Assembly: GCA_022592435.1 (NCBI GenBank)
Contig: JABYQS010000978.1
Location: 1-10,275 of the forward strand
From: Cerioporus squamosus
Lineage: Eukaryota > Basidiomycota > Agaricomycetes > Polyporales > Polyporaceae
Reading direction: 5' to 3'
Length of the DNA: 10,275 nt
In this document: one piece after another, positions 1 through 7,922 of the stretch
How the letters are laid out: the number at the start of each line of letters is the position of its first letter
Numbering within the stretch: position 1 is the stretch's first letter
The notes under the pieces: model-generated
What the model was told of the DNA's origin: nothing
What the model saw: the letters and a program-made list of their open reading frames with translations, nothing else
Databases searched by the model: none
Translations under genes and position numbers: made by a program

Positions 1-349
1 TCGCAGCAATTTACCTCCTCGGGATTCTACCTGACCAAACGCTATTTCACATCGATAGACAGCGATCGCAAGCATGCGTACCTTAGACTAAATAGATCGT
101 TTCCTTCTGGCGCCGGCGTCCCTACTCTCCATTCCATGTACGATCGTAATCGCAGATAATAAACTCCATACACGTCCTAGCACCGTATTCCGCACCATCG
201 TCACAACAATCGTCATTTGGAACGTCTAGATTGCGTCTACGTACGAACCTCTCATAGCTCTACTTAGCATCACATTCCGCACAACCGCCCCCTTGGAACT
301 CCCTCGTCCGAACCCTTCTCCACGACGACCTGAAACCTCCTTCAGCCCC
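1..349. other. Upstream region without a supported gene
   Basis: No recognisable gene. The + strand is open from base 1 to a TAA at 157-159 (52 codons, no recognised motif). This could be the tail of a gene starting before the window or chance, and I cannot separate the two. The stretch from about 270 to 349 is rich in C and T and would suit the leader of the gene starting at 350. Confidence 0.4.
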
Positions 350-1494
350 ATGCCTCCGCCAATGGCGGATCAAGACCACAACCGTACCTCTCGCGTCTCG
401 CGAGAAGTACAAACTATGCCAAGGACACCGCCTTCCAACTCGCGGTAAGTCATCGAGCACATATGGTCGCGCGCGGACTGCTGACGGTTCTCAGGCGAGA
501 AGGCACTGAAACCGAACCCGACACATCGAGTCTGCCGGAGACCCCTCGGAAACGTTTGCGGTGAGTGAGCTCCTGCACTAGCATGTGCGCGCTCCCTAAC
601 CACAGCGCTGCCAGCTCCGATAACACCCCGCCGGACACACCGCAAACACCTCACTCGACCAGACCAGCCATCCCGGTGCAGTCACCAACAGGCCCCGAGG
701 GTCATCCACATCAACACAGACGAGTATGAAGCTCACCTGAACGACGTCGTTACTGAACCGTGGGTCACACCCCGCATCTGCGCGTGAGTACAAGGAGCTC
801 CTCCCGCCGTCACTCTCACTTACACACAGAACTGCAGCTACCTTTACAAGTTTATCAACTACTACAACGAGAAAGGACCCCGCTTCCCCATTCACCGCGT
901 TCCGTCCCCACTCCGTTGGTCCGTTGTCGACGAGAACCCACGGTACATGCACGTCACACACGAGAACCGGCCTGTCCTCATGTGGGTGGTGGCCACCGTC
1001 GTGGACGCATCTCTCGTCGTTACCGCAACTTCCCCGCGCCCCGTGTTCGCTTCGTGCTGGACTTCGTCCGCCGAGCGCGATCGCAAAGAAGCTATAGCGC
1101 TGTACAACAAGGCAGCGAGCGTCAACCTGAGCAGAATGGAAACGCTCATCGTCACTGCCCCGACGAACGACAACGAAGGCCCGCCGGTATGTCACCCGAC
1201 TGCACCACGACATGCACTGCTGATCGTGAAACCCAGACTTACGAAGAGATATACGACGCAACGGAGAGGTTTCAACAGAAGGGGAAGATGAACCATGTCA
1301 CACAGGCGAAACTGTTCGCAGGCGACCTCGTTCTGGCGGAGTGCACGCTCGTCTTGGCCGAGGTTGATAGACCGGGTGCGAAGTCAGTGTCTTGGGTCAT
1401 GAATGCTGTATTTTGGCTGGCGGAGAAACCGAAGCCTCCGAAGTCGCCCGTACTGTACGAGGAGCCCCCGTTTCCCGAAGTATTTACTCTGTGA
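350..1494 (+). CDS. Unrecognised spliced fungal protein gene (frame conflict in exon 3)
   Basis: I do not recognise the product. Exons that can be read are 350-444, 495-560, a problem exon ending at 783, 838-1186 and 1237-1494 (TGA). Introns 445-494, 561-605 (branch CTAAC), 784-837 and 1187-1236 have GT..AG ends and lengths of 45-54 bp. The N-terminus is rich in Thr-Pro pairs and has a basic TPRKRLR patch that could be a nuclear localisation signal. The exon from 606 reads well at first (SSDNTPPDTPQTP) but meets a stop at 727. The sequence that reads well up to 783 (RVIHINTDEYEAHLND) is one frame away. Either intron 2 runs from 561 to 681, which restores phase exactly, or an indel lies at about 606-692. 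The last two exons read cleanly: AIALYNKAASVNLSRMETL, then TYEEIYDATERFQQKGKMNH, and a Pro/Lys-rich C-terminus. Around 990-1080 a second frame also looks protein-like, so a further indel is possible. The GT at 784 can also use an AG at 829. The start has no strong supporting context, and an in-frame ATG at 362 is an alternative. Confidence 0.55.
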
Positions 1495-1848
1495 CTGTAA
1501 TATAAGTACTGTAGTTGTCGAAGAATCCGATGTTGTAGACCAAGGCGATGAGTCATCAGTGGAATCGGAGCGGGCGCGCGAAGCGGCGCGTTCACCTCCA
1601 AGTACTTATGTGTGGCGGAACGGTCTGGACCGGCGGAAGCACCTGTTTCGACGAAGCGCCCATAGCAGATTATTCTCACGGCAGCTATACTGTAACAGCC
1701 TGGCTCGGCCATTCCCGACCGCGCAGCTCTGTGCAGAGGCTCGGTCGGTGCAAGGCGCGAGAGCGGACACGTCAAGCGGCATTCGTCCGCATCCATTTAT
1801 TCTCCTTCTCTCCCCTCTCTACACCACCTCCCTCTTCTCCCGACCGAC
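1495..1848 (+). promoter_or_regulatory. Intergenic promoter region of the ManC-like gene
   Basis: This is 354 bases between the TGA of the preceding gene and the ATG at 1849. It ends in a pyrimidine-rich run (about 1798-1840) directly before the start codon, typical of filamentous-fungal core promoters and leaders. No TATA box is convincing. The bases just before the ATG (GAC, purine at -3) give an acceptable initiation context. An ATGAGTCAT element lies inside it (listed separately). Confidence 0.5.
1548..1556. promoter_or_regulatory. GCN4/AP-1-type bZIP site ATGAGTCAT
   Basis: Exact match to ATGASTCAT, the palindromic site bound by GCN4/CPC1/AP-1-type bZIP dimers. It lies 292 bases before the ATG of the ManC-like gene and 54 bases after the previous stop codon, so its position suits a promoter element. 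Binding is inferred from sequence only. Confidence 0.4.
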
Positions 1849-4085
1849 ATGTCTCTATTCCAGACGCAGCCCGCGGCCTCCGACGCCGCGCAGGCTCCCG
1901 GAGGTCCCGCCATTGAGTACATGTTCAAGCAGATCATGGATGCCGTGCACAAATCCGTAAGTTGCGTACCCGCCACAGTTGACCGGTCACTGACCGTTGA
2001 CATTGCATGTCGCGTAGCAAATGGAGATCTCAGAGCTCAGGTCAGAGTGCCACGAACTCCGGCAGGCGAACGCGAGCCTTGAACGTCAGGTTCGGGAGGG
2101 TCTCCAGGTGAGTAGACCGTGCTCTGCTGTCTCTTCCACCGCCCGCCATATCACCGAGCCGCAAGCGGCGCACTTCCGTATGCTCCTCTCTTCATTGAGT
2201 CGCCACGTCCCGGACGTTGTATCCAAGCGGTTAGCCGAACCTACGTGGCCTCCGTTGACGGAATGCGGAGGCTCGTTGACTTTGGGCGGTTCGACGTGAC
2301 GGCAACCACTGTCCGATGTGAAATGCTGCGCTTTCAGTGCGGGAGTAGATACGTCTGGAACAGCGCAATGAACCCGCGACCATGTGCGCGACAGGCCCTG
2401 TTCCGGATGGATTATAGGCGGACGGTTCCTGTTTGCTGTCATCCTGCAGCGCTCACCTACTATCTGGTACGGCGCACCTCCCATAGGTCCACCATCCCAA
2501 TCATCACGACTGCGTGTGTGGTCGACTGGCCAATTTCGCGTTCTGGCATCTTCCGGTCATCCATGAGCATGAACAAGCTCCTCTGTTTCTTCCAATCTCA
2601 CTACGTCCTTTTGTTATAGAGTACTAATACCTTCCCCACAGAACAATGGCTCCAGAGTTGGTACCGGGTTCAACACTCCTGCACCGAGCAGTCCGCAGCT
2701 TCGTGCCAAGTCTCCCTTCCTCACCCCCAACTCCATTCCCGCCCTTGCCGTCCCTCCTAGCATTTACGTCCCTTCCCCACTCAGTGACAACTCTCTCACT
2801 CAATTCCCCTTGGCATCCGCGAGATTCCAGGCTTCTGGGTTGTCATCCCGGCTGGTGGCGCGGGCACTCGCCTGTGGCCCCTCTCGCGAGAGGAGCACCC
2901 GAAGTTCCTGCTTGACCTGACTCTGAAGGGCCGTTCGCTCATTCAGGCGACATGGGATCGTCTCCTCCCCCTTTCCTCCGCGTCCAGGACGGCGATCGTC
3001 GCTGGTCCCGCACATGTCAAGAGCATTACCGAGCAGCTTCCCGACCTTCTCCCGCACAACCTCTTTTGCGAGCCGAGCGCGAAGGACTCCATGGCCGCCA
3101 TCGGTCTCGCCGCCGCCATCCTCGCCGTCCGCGACCCCAACGCGATCATTGGCTCCTTCGCCGCCGACCACATGATTTCCGGCGACGACGCGTTCCTCGC
3201 CGCTGTGGCGGAAGCGGTCGAAGTGGCGAAGAAGGACTACCTCGTCACGATCGGTATTGCGCCCTCGCACCCGTCCACGGCTTCGGTTACGTACGGCTGG
3301 GCGAGAAGCTGGGCATGTCAGACGCACCGAACGCACGGCTCGTGTCGAGCTTCAAGGAGAAGCCCGACGCCCGCACTGCGGCCGCGTACATCAAGACTGG
3401 TAACTACCGGTGGAATGCCGGTATGTTCGTCACGAAGGCGGCGTTCCTGATGCAGCTGCTCAAAGAGTACAAGCCGGAGCTGCACGAGGGCCTCCAGAAG
3501 ATCGCGCTGGCGTGGGACGACGAGAAGACGAGGCAGAATGTGTTGAACGAGGTCTGGCCCGGCCTGGAGAAGATCGCGATTGACAACGCGGTCGCGGAGC
3601 CTGCGGCGTTGGACCGCCGAGTCGCCGTCGTTCCGGCTACCTTCGGTGAGTTTCGTTTGAGACGGACAAGCTCTGGCATCGCTGGAAGCTGGCGTCGTGT
3701 CGTGTGGCATACGCTTATTCCTGCGCTTGCGTCACAGGTTGGGACGACGTCGGCGACTTCTCTTCCCTCGCGGACCTGCTCCCCGCAGAGTCTAACCAGC
3801 CGCGCATCCTCGGCGACAGCGGTCTCGGTAAGTCTCCCGATGTTCGGCGCGCGGTCGCGGTCGCGATCCAGCTGGCTGACCACACACTGCGCAGTCGTGA
3901 CGGAACAAGCTGCGGGCGGCATTGTGGTTCCCGGCTCCGGTCGGCTGGTCTCGCTGCTGGGGGTCGACGACTTGGTCATCGTCGACATGCCCGATACCCT
4001 CCTTGTGACCACCCGTGCGCGCTCGCAGGAGGTGAAGCGCCTCGTGAAGAAGTGCCGCGACGCTGGCTGGAAGCAGCTGCTATAA
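1849..4085 (+). CDS. Bacterial-type mannose-1-phosphate guanylyltransferase with N-terminal coiled-coil extension (one base missing)
   Basis: The product forms GDP-mannose from mannose-1-phosphate and GTP, supplying glycosylation and cell-wall mannan; it is expected to be cytosolic. Exons: 1849-1956, 2018-2107, 2642-2783, 2831-3645, 3738-3827, 3895-4085 (TAA). Residues 1-36 are Ala/Pro-rich. Residues 37-66 form a short heptad-like coiled coil (MEISELRSE..LRQANASLERQV), and 67-114 are Pro/Ser-rich. The catalytic part starts with FWVVIPAGGAGTRLWPLS (about 115-132), the nucleotidyltransferase signature, followed by HPKF, GSFAADHMI, FKEKPD, WNAGMFV, IDNAVAEPAA and FGWDDVGDF. The last motif is rebuilt across intron 3646-3737. 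The order and wording match the ManC (COG0836) family, notably actinobacterial members of about 350-360 residues, rather than the usual fungal PSA1/MPG1 pyrophosphorylase. After codon 263 (ACG at 3277-3279) one base is missing: PSTGFGYVRL is split between two frames. Uncorrected, translation would stop at 3450. Adding one base makes the exons sum to 479 codons including the stop. The start is the only ATG that splices into frame. The enzyme call is firm; the N-terminal exons are less so because of the long second intron. Confidence 0.88.
2108..2641 (+). other. Unusually long intron (534 bp) in the ManC-like gene
   Basis: The donor is CAG|GTGAGT at 2108. The acceptor CCCCACAG ends at 2641, with a near-perfect branch site TACTAAT about 20 bases before it. 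Phase is 0 on both sides. The other introns in this gene are 47-92 bp. Inside I see no coding sequence of known type. There is a small inverted repeat, GCCTCCG at 2248-2254 and CGGAGGC at 2266-2272. It could hold an unrecognised exon, an alternative promoter with its own first exon for the enzyme, or inserted DNA. Confidence 0.6.
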
Positions 4086-4155
4086 GTTCCCGCTTCCTGT
4101 GTTCTCGCTTGAGGCGCAGGTGCGCTGAGACCCGGCGGGACTCGGGTGCAGGCAT

Positions 4156-4180
4156 GGGTGTGGGCGTGGGCGGTGGTGGG
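4156..4180 (+). other. G-quadruplex motif in the 3' flank of the ManC-like gene
   Basis: Four GGG runs at 4156-4158, 4162-4164, 4168-4170 and 4178-4180, separated by loops of 3, 3 and 7 bases, satisfy the G3+N1-7 rule. They lie 71-95 bases after the stop codon on the coding strand, so they would be in the 3' UTR of the mRNA. Confidence 0.5.
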
Positions 4181-5849
4181 TGAGATTATGGACCAATGGA
4201 CGAATCGCAGGACACAGTCACAGTGGGTTGGTTAGTCGAAGTGGTGGTGTTCTTTTGGTTTTCTGGTGTGGTCTCCCTGAGCGACGCGCGGTTGATACTA
4301 AATTGCAACAAAGATATCCAGTGTTCGGGACGCGCCGATGTTGCGTAGCCTCCCGTGCCGTCCCCCTCCCCTCTCGCCACAGCAGCATCTTCATCCTATA
4401 TTATTGCCTCCAATCTCTCTCAAACGCTACCTCTATTGGTGCTTTTGCGCCTTTCCGGACTCCGGACTCCGTACTCGTCATGTCGTGCACCCCTAATACA
4501 CACTATACTCTCGCGCAGCGTTATTTATTGTACCGCCAATATATCCGGAGGGGTCGACACAATATGAGCACTCTGGAAAGGGGGAGGGGGGTCGTTAATG
4601 AGGAGGAAACGCTGAAGTGTCAAGTGGACCGCTTCCACATCGCTGTTGCTCGACTGAAGCGTTAACCCCACTCACTATGTTTGGCCTGTTGACCATTGTG
4701 TGTGCGGATTGTAGCGGGGAGAAGGCATATATGTGTAGATCGATAGGACCGTATGTTCATCAAGCTCCCGAGGACGCATACTTGGTTGAATACCGAACGT
4801 CCCTCCGATTACGGCTGATCATGGAGATGATATGATATGGATATTGTTGACAGTCGATACCCTGGTCGCCTCCACAAGCAACTTGTTACTCACGGAGGTA
4901 CGTACCTAGCTATGTATGTACTGCAGTCGGGAGTAACATATTATTTAGTGTTCACTGCTCCATGCTGTGCCGCCTCAGTCAAGCCTGCGAATCTACGCAG
5001 ATCAAAGGCCCTGGCCACGGGTTCGAATGCATGCCGCCGGTCCGCGTCGCGTTGGTGCCGATGAACTTTGGATGGCCGTTCGTAGACGAGTCTGACGAGA
5101 CCAGTCCCATCGAGGAATAAATCAGCCTGATGCATTGACAGACTGTTGGTAAGCTGCGACAACCAGCTGACTATTATCGGAGCCTCGGGGACCAAGTCGG
5201 TCTCACGAAAGCCTGCTTCGCACGCTTCGAACGCCCACGGACGGGTCGCCTGGACGGCTGCGCTCCTCGAGCGGGAAGTCCAATCCCGCCTTCGAGCATC
5301 GCAGGAGTCGGGGTGTATGCACGTCGGTGATGGCGGGGCATTCGCAATCGCGACTGGGGATGTCGTGCGGGGCAGTTCCTGATGCTACCGACGGCCTAAA
5401 CTTTTCTGTGCCGCGGTTGGCGGCGGGAGCACGATTGGATTGGCCGCTGAGATGGCAGATCTGCCCCGGGAGCGAGACGGCCAGGGCGGATTTTCAATCG
5501 ATGGGTGGCCCGATCATTCCCGTCAATTCTCCCGCGTGGTCGAGATGTATGTACGACTCACGGTTAACAACCTAGCAGGAGGACGTACTGTACTTACGTG
5601 CCGCTAGAAAGACACGGACGAGAGAGAGAAGAGACTCGGAAGGCCATCGTGGATTGTCTGGGCAGCTGGAGTAGATTGTGCTAGAGTCCGGAGAGGACGT
5701 CAAGGACGAGCGGAGCAGGCGCAAATTGTTTTTGCAGTGGTGCGAGACGCGCATATGGCAGCCGGGCGCCTGTGGAAGAGTCGGGACGCCGCAGACCGAG
5801 CCGGAAGTCTTAGTCAGTGCTGGGGTCACCCTACTCGGCTAGATACAGA
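4181..5849. other. Long intergenic stretch, no supported gene
   Basis: This stretch has several open frames of 60-160 codons on both strands. None has recognisable motifs, a convincing start or splice sites, and they overlap one another as chance ORFs do in GC-rich DNA. Noted inside it: a perfect 12-bp palindrome AGGTACGTACCT at 4896-4907, a 52-codon ORF at 4962-5120 (listed separately), and AT-richer patches around 4390-4560 and 4720-4960. No transposase, reverse transcriptase or terminal repeats were seen. Confidence 0.5.
4962..5120 (+). CDS. Doubtful 52-codon ORF or last exon
   Basis: ATG at 4962, TAA at 5118-5120. The second half reads like real protein: PPVRVALVPMNFGWPFVDE, followed by an acidic, polar tail ending PIEE. 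A TATTATTTAG sequence just upstream could be an intron acceptor, which would make this the last exon of a longer gene, but I cannot find the earlier exons. No family is recognised. It may equally be a chance ORF or a gene remnant. Confidence 0.2.
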   Translation: MLCRLSQACESTQIKGPGHGFECMPPVRVALVPMNFGWPFVDESDETSPIEE

Positions 5850-5937
5850 TAGCCCTCTTCTGACCACCACCATCCCTGGTCTCCTCTCGCACCTGCCTCG
5901 CTCTCTCCTCCTCCAGCCCCGCCCGGGCGGCCACACG

Positions 5938-5995
5938 GTATGCGAACCAGCGTACCAGCCAGCACGCCATGGACGCTGACGTTCGAACTCTCCAG
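5938..5995 (+). other. Candidate 58-bp 5'-UTR intron of the bZIP gene
   Basis: The donor is GTATGC at 5938. A GCTGAC branch-like sequence lies at 5975-5980 and a CTCTCCAG acceptor ends at 5995. The length and signals match the other introns in the window. Splicing would remove the ATGs at both 5940 and 5969. No in-frame ATG is open upstream of it, so it would be a leader intron, although the frame of the main protein stays open back to 5996. Confidence 0.45.
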
Positions 5996-6071
5996 AGTCA
6001 TCCACCAGCGCCGGCACTCACTTTCGCGCAACTCAAGACAAGTCTCCACGCGGAGCACGCAAACCTCGTAG
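5940..6071 (+). other. Upstream ORF 1 of the bZIP gene (43 codons)
   Basis: ATG at 5940 (G at -3, C at +4), with a TAG at 6069-6071 that ends only four bases before the main ATG at 6076. If the leader is unspliced, ribosomes finishing this uORF would terminate at the doorstep of the main start codon. The peptide shows no recognisable motif. Its start lies in the candidate intron 5938-5995. Confidence 0.4.
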
Positions 6072-6184
6072 CACTATGGCACCATCGAACCTTCAAGGCC
6101 TCAACATCGTCCATCCCGTCCCGCCGCCCAACCCATACCTCTCGGACGCCGACCTCCTCTCCGTGCCGCCCTTCCCCGACCTGA
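5969..6184 (+). other. Upstream ORF 2, overlapping the bZIP start out of frame (71 codons)
   Basis: The ATG at 5969 is in a strong context (GCCATGG). The frame runs past the main ATG at 6076 and overlaps the first 109 bases of the coding region in another frame, stopping at 6184. Translation from here would block the main start, as the inhibitory uORF2 of mammalian ATF4 does. It could also simply be intronic (5938-5995). Confidence 0.4.
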
Positions 6185-7097
6185 ACGCGCAGCTCGACCT
6201 CTGGACCAACCTCAACTTCCAGTCTGACGAGCCCCTCATTTCCGCGCGCTCCCGGGATGTCAACCAAAAGGATAGCGGCGATGCCAAACGCGGTGCACAG
6301 GACGACAGTAGCGAGGATGATCCCGACCGCTACAACGACCCGGACGAGGACCTCTCGCGCAGCGGCATCGCCGAAGCCCACTCGCATGAGAATGTGGTGA
6401 TGGGAACCGTCCTCCCTTCCCCGGGTATCACACACGCCGCGCATCCTCCTTCCACCACTCCCTCTGCGCAAGCTCCCGCTCAGTTCGACATCAACGCGCT
6501 CCTCGCGAGCTTCGGGGTCGATCCCTTCATGATGCCCCCTGCGCCCATGCCACAGGCACCGAACCCCGCTAACACCATCGCCCAGCTGCTCTCCCTGCAT
6601 GCCTCGACCGTTCGGCCCGCGCCCGTCGCGCCTTCGCAGCCTATACCCTCTACGACTCGGGTTCCCGCCCAATCACCTCTGCAGGCGCCCAGCCCTGCCG
6701 CTGCACCCACTACCAAGCGCGCCCGCACTTCAAGAGGTTCGGTCTCGTCTGTGCCTCCTGAGAGTCCGGTGGACGCGGAGAGCCCCGACGATAAGCCGTC
6801 CGGGACTCCCGTTACTGCTGCAGAAGACAAGCGGCGCCGAAACACTGCCGCGTCCGCCCGTTTCCGTTGAAGAAGAAGGAGCGGGAGGCGGCCTTGGAAC
6901 GGAAGGCGAAGGAGCTCGAGACCCGCGTCAGCGAGTTGGAGAAGGAGTGCGAGGCGCTCAGGAGAGAAAACGGGTGGCTGAAGGGTCTCGTCGTTGGTGT
7001 GACGGGCGCGGGCGCGGCACATCAGCAGCAGCAGCAGTTGGTACCATCTTCGGTGGAAGGCGCGGGAGTGAAGCGGGCTCGCGAAGACGACGCATGA
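6076..7097 (+). CDS. bZIP transcription factor, CYS-3/MetR/Zip1-like (one base missing)
   Basis: DNA-binding nuclear regulator. With one base restored it is 340 residues. Residues 1-80 contain Pro-rich and hydrophobic/acidic patches, then a strongly acidic stretch (SSEDDPDRYNDPDED), both typical of activation domains. Residues 115-245 are Pro/Ala/Ser-rich with a KRAR patch. The basic region is KRRRNTAASARFR (252-264) followed by LKKKERE. The spacing N256-x7-R264-x9-L274 is canonical, and leucines at 274, 281, 288, 295 and 302 form a perfect zipper. The NTAASARFR-x-KKK wording is characteristic of the CYS-3/MetR/Zip1 group, which controls sulfur and amino-acid metabolism in other fungi; that role here is inference. 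A Gln run and a KRARED tail end the protein. The break lies in the basic region: CGT TTC CGT TGA at 6859-6870 stops the first frame, and the zipper continues one frame over from 6867. No intron signals fit there. The start ATG (A at -3, G at +4) is good. Confidence 0.92.
7022..7036 (+). repeat. CAG trinucleotide run (polyglutamine)
   Basis: Five CAG codons in tandem near the C-terminus of the bZIP protein encode QQQQQ. Such short runs are common in transcription factors and often vary in length between strains. Confidence 0.8.
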
Positions 7098-7922
7098 CCG
7101 ACGAGTCGCCGACCGCCGACGACTCGGATAGGTTCATAAGGTGTTTGCTCGTTCGTCGTCCGCCTCAGCTGCCTTGGGCTCCTCCTTGTTCCCCAAATTA
7201 TTAACCTTCAACTTCGTCGCCTCAGGTCCTTACTGTTTGGTCTTGCATACGTCCTCCACACGCCATGCCTCCCTCTTTACCTCCGTTCCCCCTTCTCTCC
7301 CATTTTCCTTTCGACCGTATGACGACGTTGCATAGGTTTCGTCTCGGTAATGTATGCAAACGAAGGACAACGGCGCACGGGGGCGCGCAGAAGTACGAAG
7401 CGATGTATCCGATAGATCTTTCCCTCCCTCTGTTCATAAACGTGAACGTTCGTGGCTCGAATTCGTTGGCGAAGGTTGGCGAGTGAGCATTCGGCGCGGC
7501 GAGATTGCGTAACAACGTCCGGCCGACGGATATGAATCAGAGAACCGGGTGAAGCTTGCACGTCTCCCACCGTTCAATCTATATGCTGCATCTCTTCTTC
7601 TGCAGCTCATAGTCCTGGTATATGTCCGTTATCTTTCCCTGCCTTGTGACTGCATAAGTGCGTCAATAGGACCCGGCCACAGCAAGGTCAGGCGGTGGAA
7701 GTGCGGCTTCTGAGCTCCTCAGGCACATGTCGTTATGTAGCTAGCTGCAATCAGTAGGCCGTGAGTGGGTAGGCTGAATGTATGCTGTGCTGAGGAGACA
7801 TGGCAAGAGCACTAAAAGATGGCACAGAACTCAGTCAGACGGTAAGCGATGAAAGGTCGAAAGAGCCCCCAGAGACGACCGGCATCAGGCGGGTGTCCAA
7901 CAGCTGAGGATGGCTCTCCGTT

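Larger units (their letters stand above)
5850..6075 (+). promoter_or_regulatory. Leader of the bZIP gene with pyrimidine tract
   Basis: A CT-rich stretch (about 5881-5914) and a CCCGCCCGGGCGG GC-box-like palindromic block (about 5919-5931) precede the transcription factor gene. Transcription probably starts near the pyrimidine tract. The bases from 5938 to 6075 hold two upstream ATGs and intron-like splice signals, described separately. Confidence 0.45.

Noticed and set aside
2119..2619. Open frame of 166 codons inside the long intron
   Set aside because: Its composition looks random (many Cys, Arg, His), it has no motif, and strong splice signals surround it.
2800..4012. Long minus-strand frames opposite the ManC-like gene
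   Set aside because: They are shadows of the GC-rich coding strand; the + strand encodes conserved enzyme motifs.
4180..4665. Open + strand frame of 161 codons after the ManC-like gene
   Set aside because: No recognisable motif; it starts in the G-rich 3' flank and overlaps equally long chance frames.
5017..5045. GGGTTCGAATGC resembling a tRNA T-arm/B box
   Set aside because: The flanking bases do not form a T stem, and no acceptor or anticodon arms are found upstream.
5222..5240. Minus-strand GTTCGAA resembling a T loop
   Set aside because: The stem bases do not pair and there is no cloverleaf.
6076..6085. ATGGCACCAT matches the CYS3 consensus ATGRYRYCAT, at the start codon of the CYS-3-like gene itself
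   Set aside because: The consensus is degenerate and the match consists of the first codons M-A-P; it is most simply a coincidence.
6861..6875. Programmed -1 ribosomal frameshifting as an explanation for the bZIP frame change
   Set aside because: No slippery heptamer is present here or at the other two breaks, and all three are better explained by a missing base.
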